This document shows positions 41,717-53,594 of a stretch of 64,000 bases of DNA, piece by piece. A model generated the notes under the pieces. The model was given only the letters and a program-made list of their open reading frames with translations. It ran no database searches and had not been told where the DNA came from. Both the position numbers and the translations under genes were made by a program. Each line of letters starts with the position of its first letter. The stretch's first letter is position 1. Origin of the DNA: Ananas comosus (Eukaryota > Streptophyta > Magnoliopsida > Poales > Bromeliaceae); contig NC_033636.1 of NCBI RefSeq assembly GCF_001540865.1, positions 7,881,523 to 7,945,522 on the forward strand, written 5' to 3'.

Positions 41717-41822
41717 ATTTAATTAATGATGAGAAGTAGTTTGGGGCATTCTTTTTTGTCCTCATATATCGTACGTTCGTGTTTTTGACAAATAGAGAAG
41801 CATACACCCTTCATTTTATTTT

Positions 41823-42116
41823 CGGATAAACTTCAAATATCATTTTCATAATTTTACAATTTCTCAATCCTGTGGTTTTAATTTTTCGTTAAATTGCATA
41901 CAAAAAACTTCAGATGCCCTATCGATGTATACTTTATCGAATATTCACTCTAATATTCTTTAATTTTAACTTTTCACTAATTTGGCGAAAAAAATTAATA
42001 TGAGAGGATAACAAAAGAATAAAAATAAAACCACAGGATACGAAAGTGATACATTTTAAACCACATAATACTAAAGTAAGAAAGCACGAAACTACAGAGA
42101 TGATATTTGAAGTTTT
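41823..42116. mobile_element. GTGGTTT foldback family, diverged copy
   Basis: The left end has AAACTTCAAATATCATTTTC, and the right end has the complement GATGATATTTGAAGTTT. A few CCTGTGGTTTT and AAACCACAGGATAC units remain inside. AT-rich, non-coding. Confidence 0.55.
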
Positions 42117-42135
42117 TTTTTTCTTTTTTTTTTTT

Positions 42136-42568
42136 GGAAAACTTCAAAAAACCCTCCTGTGGTTTCACACTTTTTCATTTTAGTATCATGTGGTTTAAAG
42201 TTTATCGAGTTAGTACCTTGTGGTTTTTCACTTTATCACTTTAGTACCCTGTGGTTTAAAGTTTATCAAGTTAGTACCTTATGGTTTTTCACTTTATCAC
42301 TTTAGTACCCTGTGGTTTCACACTTTATCACTTTAGTACCCTATGGTTTAAAAAACAACAGGGTACTAACTTGATACAAAATTAAAACCACAGGGTACTA
42401 AAGTGATAAAGTTCAAAACCACAGGGTACTAACTTGATATACTTTAAACCACAAGGTATTAAAGTGATAAAGTGAGAAACCACATGGTACTAACTTGATA
42501 CATTTTAAACCACAGGGTACTAAAGTGAAAAAAATTGAAACCACATGGGGTTCTTTTGAAGTTTTCCC
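42136..42568. mobile_element. GTGGTTT foldback element, complete copy
   Basis: Ends GGAAAACTTCAAAAAACCC and ...GGTTCTTTTGAAGTTTTCCC, flanked on both sides by poly-T. The interior is a set of units of about 32-40 bases (CCCTGTGGTTTAAAGTTTAT and CAAGTTAGTACC) that flip orientation near 42350. The transcript would fold into a long, imperfect hairpin. Confidence 0.75.
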
Positions 42569-44090
42569 TTTTTTTTTTCTTATCCAAACAAGTTGTACTA
42601 GCTTCTCGTTATTGACATATAGAGAAACTTAACGCCCTTCATTCTGAAGTTTTGTGTGCATCATGCATTAAATAAAACTGATGTTCCGGAGCTCGATCTC
42701 GCCATAGTATGGAAGGCGTTTTTATTGTCCACATGTATTGTATCTCGCGGTTGCTGACAGGTCAAAAAACAGACGCCGCTTATTCTGCACTCCAGTCATC
42801 AGATTGGAGGACTGCTGTGATGATCCAAAGCATTCACATAATTACTTGACAATAAAGAGAAATAGGCGTAATTTACATATTATAAATATATGTATATATA
42901 ATTGGTGTTTTCAGTCGTTGGATGAAGAGATGTGCGGGTAGGATGATAGTAGTCTCTGGTTAGAATGATAGCGGTTCTCTAGAATTGAATGAGCGGTTGG
43001 CTGAATAATTTGTTCTAACAGATGGAAATAGTCAAAATAGTAGATCTAATTAATGGACGAAAACTTATGAGTATAAAGAGGTTTATATTCATAAGAATAT
43101 AGTAATCAGACTCTTAGACTGGAATTAATGTTTTTAATAGCATAAGTCATTGGTACTATTAGGTTTTCCATACTTGGATGAAAGAATGTGCGGTCAAAAT
43201 AATAGTAGTCCTCTAGGGTTGAGTAGTACAATCTAACCGATAGAAATGATCAGAAGAGTAAATCTAATGGTGGAAAACTTGATAGTATCAAGTGTTTGGT
43301 GCTATTAAAAGTACTCCAGTCGAACTCTCTTTCTCTCTCTATATATATAGACACACAAGAATAAATTTGAAAAAGATTGGATGAGGAAGGGCTTAATGCT
43401 AGAACATTTCTTTGGACTTGTTGGAAATTTAAGGGCAGCGGAAGCTTACAAATTGGATAGTTCATGTATCCAAGAACCAGAATCGGATCGGATTGCTTGT
43501 TTTACTAGCCTGCTTGGATTGCCCTGATCTCGATGCTTCTAGATCTCCCACGTATCTCTGCTTCTCCCATGCCTACGCCTCGTGTCACGGATCGGATGTG
43601 TTGGATACGAATGGGGTGCAAATCGGATGCAATGTATGCCAATCGAAGAGGGCTAGAAGAGTCCTCTTTTATATTCACACTCCAAAACCTCAGAAATCTA
43701 GGTAGAAATTCCAGAGAGAAAGAAAAGAGATAAGAAGAAAGATTGATCGTAGATTCTCTTAGATCGAATTAGATCGTAAGATACGGAAGAGAAAAGAAGA
43801 CGTATTTATAGAATAACGGAATCCCTTAAAATATCCTGAATCTCTATGTGAAAATATCCTGAATCTCAATATGATATGAAAGAGAAATGAAGACGGATTT
43901 ATAGAATAACGGAATCCCATAAAATATCCTGAATCTCACATAGAGATAGCAAGTGTTTTGGTGCTATTAAAAGTGACGGCCCCAGTCAGATTCTGTCTCT
44001 CTCTATATATACACACAAGAATAAATTTGAAAAATATTGGATGAGGAAGGGCTTAATGCAAGAACATTTCTCTCGACTAATGACCTATTA
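42569..44090. repeat. Intergenic DNA with a local direct repeat
   Basis: About 43295-43420 is repeated at 43950-44080: both read GTTTTGGTGCTATTAAAAGT or a close variant, a CTCTCTATATATA tract, AAGAATAAATTTGAAAAA, then TTGGATGAGGAAGGGCTTAA. Between them, 43790-43860 and 43885-43945 are a second short duplication (TATTTATAGAATAACGGAAT). The 43430-43790 segment is moderately GC-rich and ends in a GA-rich leader-like tract, resembling part of an LTR. No internal retrotransposon genes are visible. Confidence 0.5.
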
Positions 44091-44180
44091 ATTAGTTTCG
44101 AATATTTCGCAGGTTATATTGAGATTAATTACTGGTTAGGATGAAGTGCATCAAACTATTTTAAAATCTCACCAAGAGAT

Positions 44181-44214
<34 letters not shown>

Positions 44215-45780
44215 ATTCTTGTTGTACACGATCAATCTCCACAGTGTAAATTAAATCAATTCCTAATTAATTTTTCCTATTAAGAAAATGACCTTCGATT
44301 TGTCCATAAACTATTTGAAAATGATAGAATGGCTACTCTAGCTATTAATTGTAGAATAGAAATTTGAACAATGCCTAGTTCATTTATGGCCATGCTTAAA
44401 TACATTATTAGTTAATTATTGCTTTACGACGCGTTCAGGTGTAACTATCAAATTAATGATTTTTTTTTATCTAGATCTATCCAATTATTCTTTTTATTTA
44501 TCAAAGATAGAAGATTCAAATTGAATTTTCTCCAATTCAAATTTTTGTTGTAATTATTCCTCAAATTAGTTGTTTTTTGTTTAAATAGAAAAGTAATTTT
44601 ATCCACAAAAGCAATAAATATATATAAGCCTTTAATGGCAAAGTGAGATACTGCATGCCGACTATCTACGTAACGTATTTTGTTTATAAACTTTTTTTAA
44701 TCGTTTATGCGTATATTTATGTGATCCAATTGTCGTTCGCTTTGATTATTTTATCTAATTGAATTTGACAAACTTGTAATCATCCTAAATAAAATCATAA
44801 CCCCAACAAAAAGGCAACATCATCTGAGGCTTTTATAATTGAAGTTCATAGGGACATTGATGATCATTGTTAATTATTTTGATTTGATGAGCACTAGAGA
44901 TAGTGACAGTAACTAATAATGCAAATGTTATTCACATCAATCATTTAATACCTCAAATGATTAACTTAGAACATTGAGTACAAGTATTAGCAGTTATATT
45001 TATGTTCATAGTGTATTTATTTATTTGTTAATAATTGGTCATGCGGTGTGTTATCTTTCATTCATTGTTGGGAACATTAGATTGGTGCTAAAAAAAAAAA
45101 TTTTTTTTTCTATAATTCGCTTCCTTCGAGTTTCATAGTTCATTTCATGCGCTAAAATCAGATTAGAAAAAATTTTCTGTGATTCTGATATCTCATGTAA
45201 AATATTTAGAAGCCAATTAAACATTACTAAGTAGGTACACTTTATATATCATGCTTTTAACTTAATTAATAATTCTAAAATATTATTGGCCTAACCTTCA
45301 TAGTGTGACAAATTATTCCATGATTGGATACTGCAATACATAGTGATATATATGTATGTAGTTTTAAGTGATTGATGATAATTAAATAAGGCTCAATAGT
45401 CAACTAGTGTACCTTTCAAATTATTATTGTTATTATTATTAATCAAAGAGCAAATAATAATTTGATTATTATTATTAATCAATTATTATTATTATTACTT
45501 TTAATATTTTCTTAAAAAACTAATCGACAAAATAAATGTATAACTTTATATTTCAGATAATTTTAAACAATATAATTATGTGAATTAAATATTGGAATAG
45601 CACATATATATACTCAATTATAATATTTTATAATGCAAACAATCTCGTCTCCCTTAATTCTTAAAAAAATGAGAAGAGCACAAAAAATTACAAAACAAAG
45701 AGAACCGACCAATGACGTCACGTTTACATTTTAGGCATTTATAATGCAGTCCCAAGGGTAGAAAGGTAATTTCATTCCAG
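44091..45780. other. AT-rich intergenic DNA
   Basis: No gene seen. Contains an (AT)n run at 44187-44211, and ATT/TTA trinucleotide-rich stretches around 45420-45500. Confidence 0.5.
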
Positions 45781-45789
45781 CTGATATCA

Positions 45790-45947
45790 AATCTGTCGGG
45801 TTCGGGGACGGATTTTCAAAAACACCGCGCTTGAGCCGGACTCCAAATTCGAACCTGAACCCGAACCCTACCGAATATTCGAAACTTAAAATTGAATCCG
45901 AGTCTGAAAATTCGAATCAGAAATAATTATTTCTCTTTTCAATATTT

Positions 45948-45995
<48 letters not shown>

Positions 45996-46190
45996 GTAAA
46001 ATGAATTCAGGTTCGAGTTCAGATCAGGTACAGTCGAAATTCATATTTGAATTCATATCCGTCAGATTTTTATTTTTGATATCTATATTCGAAACCATAT
46101 CCATTTAGCATCGAGTAAATCCGCTTCGTTCGAGTTCGGGTTCAGATAAAATTTCGAATATCCGTACCTATTGACATCCCTACAAACGGG
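45790..46190. repeat. Degenerate TTCGGGTTCGG-type repeat with an (AT)n core
   Basis: Left part GTCGGGTTCGGGGACGGATT, right part CGAGTTCGGGTTCAGATAAA and CCTATTGACATCCCTAC, in roughly inverted order around an (AT)n run at 45950-45993. Similar phrases occur at 41230-41410 (inside the Pack-MULE) and 57960-58310. A dispersed non-coding family. Confidence 0.45.
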
Positions 46191-46364
46191 ATACGTCTTG
46201 CCTAATTCTTCATTTTTGTCTCTAATATTTTTTTTAAAAAATAAGAACCTTAATTTTTAGGATTAATTATGTTATCTGTCTCTAAAAAAAATACTCATTT
46301 ATTTTTTTTATCTGATACGTATGTTCATGGCGTTAAGCCTATTCTCACCATCTTCAATGGCGTC

Positions 46365-46815
46365 CTTAGCCCCTACAATCATAGCGACCTCGCACACGAT
46401 GCCTATTGCCTTTCTGCAGCATCCAACATTCTCGGTACCGATCCAAATATGCCACCAAACTTTTTCAAAAATTTAGAAAAGTTAGTATCGAAACTGATCG
46501 AGAACTGTTAAACCATAATTTTGGCATGGATACATAAGCGATGCTTTATTGGAACTTAAATGTAACAAAATATAACAGTTTAGAATCTAATCGTCAAAAA
46601 AGAAAATGAAGAAGAAGAAACTCTAGCCCCTACGACCACACCAATCACGCACACCATGGCTACTATTTTTCTAGGGTTTCGTCTCGGCATTAAGCCAAAT
46701 ATGCCGTCAAGCTCTTTAAAAAATTTTAAAAATATTAATACCGGGGCTGATCGAGAACTACCAAATGATAATTATAATTTTAATATCTAAGCAGTGCTTT
46801 ATCGAACTATATGTT
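46365..46815. repeat. Diverged tandem duplication of about 250 bp
   Basis: 46365-46560 and 46620-46815 share TAGCCCCTAC, CCAAATATGCC, CTGATCGAGAACT and AGTGCTTTAT (or AAGCGATGCTTTATT) in the same order. No reading frame is kept across both copies. Confidence 0.5.
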
Positions 46816-46989
46816 ATTTATTCCGTCAAAATTAATAAAAATTAGGGTGATCGAAATCTAACGGTACTAACAATCTAATCACAAAAACAAAAAAAAAAAA
46901 TCTTAGGGACTCTTCATAAATTTTCACCTAAAAATAAAAAATAAAAAAAGTAGGTAATTTTTTGGGGAGGGGTTATAAACAAAGCAACG

Positions 46990-47200
46990 CACGTGGGAGA
47001 TCGCACCGCATCGCTTTTGCAAACACGTGACTCGCTCCCTCCGGGAGCGTGATTTCACTTTGTCTGGGCCACGTGTCGACTTATGAGTGGTTGGTTTTAC
47101 GTACTTATCCTCCGTAAAGCTCGCTGAGTCGGATTCCACGTACAACGTAGCTCGTATTGGATAGATTGTCCCACGTGGCTGAACGAGGAGCTGACACGTG
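46990..47200. promoter_or_regulatory. Cluster of five CACGTG G-boxes
   Basis: CACGTG occurs at 46990, 47024, 47070, 47172 and 47195, with a further CCACGTAC at 47136, in an otherwise AT-rich neighbourhood. G-boxes with a GC flank (CCACGTGTC, ACACGTGG) bind bZIP and bHLH factors and serve as ABA-response elements. The island is about 210 bases long and non-coding, and no gene start is recognised on either side. Confidence 0.6.
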
Positions 47201-47399
47201 GAGACCTCGTCACCGACCATTTTTGGCCACAACACAACATGTTCTTGGGTACTGAATTTTTTTTTTTTTTTTTGGTGTGTGTGCGCGCGCGTGTGTTTGT
47301 GTGCGTTGTTCAAAATTTTTATTTATAGGTTGTACAAAATCTACACCGTCCAAGATATTGTGTTAGCACCAAAATTTTGAATTAAACTGGACTAAATGG

Positions 47400-47815
47400 C
47401 GTTGCGCCAAGAACAAAAGGTTTAACCTTTTTGTCGACAATCTGGTGGGTCATTTGGACAGAGAAGAACAATATTATCTTCCGAATAAAATTCCACAACT
47501 CTTTCCGGTCGTTGGAGCGTGTCAAACTCCTGATGGCCTCTTGGAACGAGATCCACTGACCGCTGATCCCGTTCTCCTTCAACTGTTTTTAATTCCTTTA
47601 AGTTTATTTCTTTCTTTAATTTTTTTCTTTTACTTTTATACCTTTTTTTTCTCTTTTTTTTTTTCTCATTTTTTTCTCTTACTTATGTTTCTCTCCTTTT
47701 TCTTCAGAAGCTCTAACTGTTTTCACACCCTGTATGCTTAGTTCATTTTCCTTAATGAATGATGCGGGCAGCTCGCTACCTTTCTCTCTCAAAAAAAACA
47801 AAAATAAAAACAAAC
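47400..47815 (+). mobile_element. 3' end of a LINE retrotransposon
   Basis: One frame reads STIWWVIWTEKNNIIFRIKF near 47432, then RVKLLMASWNEIH and a stop near 47557. This is the usual C-terminal zinc-finger/RT tail of plant L1-type LINEs (W-W-x-I-W-x-E-R-N). A T-rich 3' UTR follows, ending GCTCGCTACCTTTCTCTCTC and an A-rich tail at 47791-47814. The 5' part is absent, as usual for truncated LINE insertions. Its last 60 bases match the tails of the SINEs at 30612 and 55181. Confidence 0.7.
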
Positions 47816-49385
47816 TTGTCCAATTTGTGTACATAAATGTGATTTGTTAATTTTACCCTATGAAAACCTATAAAACATACAATGCAAATTATACCTGAAT
47901 AGATGGACGACCACCACTGAGTAATGCAATTAGTTAGTATTTCTGGTTGTCGTTCCTGCATGTTGAATATAAATATTAAAAACATCATTCAATACGATTA
48001 CTTTATATTAACTTAGGTAATTAAATGGGAAACACATGGAGCCCACATTTTCATTCACTTAAGTGGTGCTCCAATGAAGTGAATGTCACCCCACATAAGC
48101 ACGGCAATGTCTCTTTACCAAACCTAAATGATCAGGCGAGGTCCCCATCGTCTCTCTTTCAGAAGGAAAGTTTTTATTTTTTATTTTTAATTTTATTTTT
48201 TTTTTTGTTTTATGGAGTTCATATGGGTGCAAGGCAGGTAAAACATCTACAAACATGGGATACAAATTTAAGTTTTTAGAGAACACAAATTAATCTCGAT
48301 AAGTTCTGAGTTTGAATTTTATACATCTCGATTTAAATTTTCATTTTAACTTTAAAGAGTATAACACACCACATAAACATTCTGCGTAGGCCAATCAACT
48401 ACCTATCTATTGTTTTCGCCAGTTTTCCTCTCGCATCTGTACGTCGATCATCTGAAAACAAAATGACACGAACATTGCTAAACTGATGATCCACGGATTC
48501 ATAATTGATCACATGACAATCGCATGTTGATGGACGACGATGCGAAAATTATTGACAATTTGGGCAAGTGGCGAAGCATATTTTTTTGACTAAAAGTTTA
48601 GGTGGTCGTTTATGGAAGTAAGAGTTCATGCGGCCTTAGCACATTTTACCTCTAAAAGAAAACCTTCCTCCGCCCAATTCATTTCAAAACCATATCCTTA
48701 TCCTAAATATCGAGTCCAGACGTAAGGAGGAATGCAAAGTACAAGATATCAAAGTTATTATCTGGCAATTTGAGTCGTCGAAGAAACTGATCGATTCTTT
48801 CAGTATTGGGGCCTAAAGTTTCCATAAAAATGTTTAATCTCTGGTTAAAGCTCAAGAAAGTTCTAAGAAGTATGAACTCTAGTTCCGCTTACAATTAGAA
48901 GCTTGAGAACGAACTTTCGTTCGCTAAACGTCTGATCTTTACTTCTCGACCAAAGACGCACTAGCACTCTTTTTTTATGCTTTGAAAATAAAAAAGTAAA
49001 TATAGTGGCTTCTCCTTTCCTTTGAGTGTCACCTTTTGAGAGTTGGAGCCTCCTTTTTGGTGAGATTAATCACCAATAATTGCTGAAGAAATGCTAGCTT
49101 TTTCTTAGTGCTCCCATTTTTTTTTTATACTTTTAACCATTTTTTTTTTTTTAAATACTCATCATGTTGTGCTCCTGCTTTTGCAATTACATATATATAA
49201 TAAAGATATGAATCCAAGTGAAATAAGCAAAAGGAATTCATTTTGTTCACTACTTATCCCACCTTATCACTTATCCAATGCAACTAAATCTCTCCACTTC
49301 ACGTAACAATTATTGGGTCAAATTAATTATTGGCTCCCATGCACTTATTGCAGTTTGAATACTTTTTCGTGTGACATTAAAATAA

Positions 49386-49417
<32 letters not shown>

Positions 49418-49883
49418 GCCATGGCTACTATACTATTATGAGTATTGGAGCCCTCGTACTCATAAGTTGTTTTCAATAATGGAACTTCCGAATCGACGAT
49501 CCACTCCGTTAAATATGATCTAGAGTATTTGAAACTTCTAGAAAATAAATTTTGTAAATTTTCGAAATCATAATAAAGTCCATCAAATGGGCATAAAATG
49601 AACGGTCAAAATTGAACGACGTCCTAAAAAGGGATGATCGGATCCTTCAATTCAAGATCGGAGTTATTGATCTTTATCTATGTAGTGAATAGAATTTTCT
49701 ATAAAAAATTTAACAAATTCTGATTCTTTTACACCGTTAAACTAGCAAGTATCCTATACCGGCCGTTAAAAATTATCAAATTTGTGACCTTTTGATCGTA
49801 AGGTAAATGATGTCGAAAAATTATAAAATTTGATTTCTAGAAGTTTTAAATGCTGTAAATAACGTTTAACGGTGTGGATCGTC

Positions 49884-49953
<70 letters not shown>

Positions 49954-50284
49954 GTACTCAAACCCGAAAAAAATGGGGTGTTTAATATCTCATTGAAGAA
50001 GAATAATTATTGGGTCAAAATAATTATTGGCTCTCGTACACTTGTAAGGAAAAGGATGTTTTATAGACCGAAATTTAGGGTTTAGGATTTAAGGAAGGAT
50101 CTAATAATTGCATCGGATACGCGATCGGGTACGGATTTTTGATTGGAGTTGGATCCGAAACTAACAAGTGTGCAAGAGTTTTAACTCGACAAACTGTTAA
50201 TGGTTCTGAATACAAGATATGATCCGCGCCCAATAATTTGGCCCAGATTCGAATCCGACTTGCAGCTATATGCATCATTGTATT
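47816..50284. other. Intergenic DNA with a MITE and AT microsatellites
   Basis: No gene seen. A MITE lies at about 49418-49888: GACGATCCACTCCGTTAAAT and AAACTTCTAGAAAATAAATT in the left half are inverted in the right half (ATTTCTAGAAGTTTTAAATG, AACGGTGTGGATCGTC). It sits between (AT)n runs at 49388-49417 and 49889-49948. Confidence 0.5.
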
Positions 50285-50440
50285 CATATTTCTTCTTTTT
50301 TTTCCGATATTTTTTCTTTTAATCGGAAGCTTAGTACCCTACTGCATCTGAAACCCTAGGCCCTCCACTGGGACTCGAACCCCTGACCTCACTCTTTTAT
50401 GTTTGTCCTCTGAGTGCATTACCACTCAGAAGGCAAATAA
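50285..50440 (-). mobile_element. tRNA-derived SINE, second family
   Basis: On the minus strand: CTTCTGAGTGGTAATGCACT (box A-like, near 50430), then CAGGGGTTCGAGTCCCAGTG with a perfect box B GGTTCGAGTCC near 50380, then a short body ending in an A-rich tail (50285-50325). It is not a functional tRNA gene: the acceptor and anticodon stems do not pair. The tail and body differ from the 30612 family. Confidence 0.6.
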
Positions 50441-50444
50441 TTTG

Positions 50445-51769
50445 GAATTTTTCGCAACTCTATAAGAGAAATTCTTTCGGAACTGCTTTGTGGGAAATTA
50501 CTTATTTGATGAAAATGATTTGAGCAGTGCAATTAGAAAAAACACTTTACATTAAAATACTCATAATAAACTAATTTCTACAGCAAAATCGAAAGTATTA
50601 ATTAGGAATTTCTACTTTTGGGATTCAGAATGCCATTCCTACTTTCCGGTGCAGCAGAAGTTTAAGATTTCTCTCTTTGCTGATTACTCTCCCACTGGTT
50701 ACTGGACTACCATTTGTTAATTGCTAACTAAGAGAAATCCCAGAAAAAGAAAAATAAAATAAAATAAGGAAGTATAGAAGTTATTTGAATTATGGACTTT
50801 TTTTTATTGGGTTATCCGATGTTTCAATTTATTTGATTTGACTCAGTCAATGATTCTTTGACATCAAATTTTGAACACGTAATTTATCTTTACAAATTTA
50901 ATTAATATATTTCACGCAATTCTCGCGACTATAAATTCATTAAAGTAAATAATCAACTTAAATTTTAAAGTCTTAAGCGCAGTTGATTAACTCAAATAAA
51001 ACAAATTGAAAGATTAGATAGTAAAATCAAAATTGTTAAAAATTGGATAGCAAATTCAAAATGGTTCAAAATTCAAATAAGTTTTGTACATTTTTATGGG
51101 AGAACTTATCAATAAATAAGTAAACTCAATTGAAGGATATAATAAATTGCCAAGTAGGTGGGAAGTGATATCTGAAAATTTTATAATTACTATGATTTTA
51201 CAATAGCATAAAGTTAAGCTCATTTCACCAGCACCTTATACAAACTAACTACCATATCATAATATTCCAAGGAAAACCCAGTCCACAACCACTTATCACT
51301 GTATCACTTCTAACATCCAAACAGGCCCAGAAAATGAAAAAAAAAGGACCTAACTTGCAGGTTATATAGAAACACACACAAACAAATAAGATGAAAATTT
51401 AGGATTCGCAAAGACGAAAATAAGAGTTCAATGCTTAATCTTTATGCATTCACCGAGACATTTTAGTACCACAAAATCACCCAACTGTTTCTCATTAATA
51501 TCATGAAACATGGATAGATTCAGGCGCCGGAAAGGCCAGTCTCATCCGCAACCATTATAGGAGACGCAATGCAAAGAATCTCATCTCAAGCTGTTTTCAT
51601 GCACAACAAACCCGAACAGCTAAAATCTGTTGCAGAGAACCAAACAGATGCTAAAACAGCCGGCACGACTTATTCTCACGAGAGTAAAAACAAGAAATGT
51701 AGCCCTTCACGCAAAATTTAAAATAGAAGATCGCGGAGGTCTCACTTGGAAAGACTCTGAGAGAGAAAT
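50445..51769. other. Intergenic DNA and endosulfine 3' UTR
   Basis: AT-rich without visible genes. The last 350 bases before 51770 are less AT-rich and are the probable 3' UTR of the endosulfine gene. Confidence 0.5.
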
Positions 51770-52851
51770 TTACTGATCATTCTTGCTTTCCTCGTCATTG
51801 GTTGTATCGTCCTGGATCACATCCTCAGCAGCAGGATTGCTCCCATCTAACGTTTAAAAACGGAATATCTCGTGTTCAGTTTAAATGGTAGTGGAGGAAA
51901 ATTCTGCTAAAAAGCATCAGAAACAAAAAAAAAAAAAAAAAAGAAAGAAAATTATGGATACCTTCATTCTCAGTAGATTTATAGGCTGAGTGACGAGAAC
52001 GCACTTGCTGGTGAGGCGTGGGCTGAAGAGAAACAGGAAAGCATCAAAGTCAATATCAATATGAAACAGTTTTGGAGACCTTTTTAATTTCCTGCAATTA
52101 GGTAGTTTTGGCAGGGCTCAGAATATACCTGCAATTTTGGTCGAAGAGCCTCGAGGGGCCCCTTGGGTTTATTAGGATTTGCCCCTTGCTGATTCAGCAG
52201 CCAGAGAAAAGTAGAATTAGAAGAAAATATAAACCGTGAAGAGAGCTACGAGAAAATTTTAAGTAATACATAATTAAAGATATTGTACCTTTCCTAAAGC
52301 CCAATCAGCAGAGTCAAAATATGCCCTTTCATGGTCCTGGACAAAGTATTTCTCTGGAGTGTTATAAATGAGGGGGAAAAAAATGAACAGCTTTTTCTTC
52401 TCAGAATAATGTATTTTCAAATTATATGTATCATATCATTAATAAAGGTGGTAATCATATTCAGAGAAACAGTAAACACCTTGGATATAAGTGGTGGCTT
52501 TTTCGGCAAAATTCCTCCATACTTCTTCTTCATTGCTTCCTCCTACGAACAAGAAGGCATGTAAGAACCATATATGCTATTGGTGTATCACTGAAATGCT
52601 ATTAACAGCTCTAACAGAATAGTTAATGTGGTACTATCGACACAAAGATTTAATCAAAGGTAAGTAGTTAGAAAATGTGATGGATGCTTAGAAATAAGAA
52701 AAACAAATTGAAAGAAAAATTGTCTCACTTCTTCTTGGGGCGAGGGCATCGCACTCCCTTCAGAATGGTCTAAATTTTCTGGAGCTGGCTCAGTCACATC
52801 CGCATCAAGACTCACTTGGCTAGCGGCATCATCAGACTTCATGTCGGACAT
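51770..52851 (-). CDS. Endosulfine family protein (ENSA/ARPP19/Igo type)
   Basis: Six coding exons on the minus strand give 142 aa: 52729-52851, 52480-52539, 52289-52336, 52129-52188, 51962-52022 and 51770-51846. Phases agree. The protein has an acidic N-terminus (MSDMKSDDAASQVSLDADV), then the conserved core KKKYGGILPKKPPLISKDHE, RAYFDSADWALGKQG and LRPKLQPTPHQQ, and an acidic tail. In animals and yeast the core serine (FDSGDY) is phosphorylated by Greatwall/Rim15, and the phosphoprotein inhibits PP2A-B55 to control mitotic entry or quiescence. Here the site is Ser70 in FDSADW. Splicing in the core is into very small exons of 48-61 bases. The ATG is 26 bases after an acceptor at 52877, so the leader starts in a distant exon. 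The function is inferred from the family. Confidence 0.9.
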
Positions 52852-53532
52852 AGTGCACCCAATAAATGCCAAGCGAGCTGCAATCAGAAATCTATGGTCA
52901 TACATAAAAACCATTTTAAGATGAATAACAAGAATAGATTCGGAGAAATTCTAGAATTAGTACTATATTTGTTTTTCTCATCTTTTCCCTCTGTCTGGCA
53001 TTTACTTAGAGAGTAATCTGCCAAAAGTTGCTCATGAGTAGCATGATTCTAAACTACAAAAAGGAAGAGCAAGACAACATAGCAAGTTCCATCCAGTTTC
53101 GACATTATTTTAACCCCACTAGCTTTTAGAGGGTTCACAAAGTTGTAACATAGAAGTGAACATCTCCTCGGCTTAGTTCTCTGCATTTCCTCTTAGTAAT
53201 TCTTATTTATGTACTATAATTCTAAAGATCATCAATCCAAAAGTTGCATATAACTCCAAATATGCACCCTCTGTGTACTCTAGCACTGTAGCTTCTCGAC
53301 TACCAATTGATGCCTGAAATACGGAGGGCATTAGTTTTGATCTACTAGTAGATATTTCAAAATCTCCTCTCATCTCTGTTTTCATGACTGCAGATCTGTA
53401 GTTCGAACTGAGATTGCTGAAATTGTTATGATTAGACTGATCAAAATCAAACTAAATGACCACAGCCAAAAGAAAATTTTGGGACTCATGCATTATTAGA
53501 TTACATGACATGCATCAAGGAACTTGCCACCA

Positions 53533-53536
<4 letters not shown>

Positions 53537-53592
<56 letters not shown>
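53537..53592. repeat. (AC)n microsatellite
   Basis: About 24 uninterrupted AC units followed by a short AT run. Confidence 0.95.

Positions 53593-53594
<2 letters not shown>

Noticed and set aside
43493..43733. Overlapping short ORFs rich in Cys/Ser
   Set aside because: They lie in an LTR-like repeat segment and read in different frames with no splice-compatible continuation.
46269..46511. 80-codon ORF with plausible codon use
   Set aside because: The tandem partner copy at 46620-46815 does not keep the frame, and no domain is recognised.
50340..50440. tRNA gene on the minus strand
   Set aside because: Boxes A and B are present, but the acceptor and anticodon stems do not pair and an A-rich tail follows; a SINE fits better.
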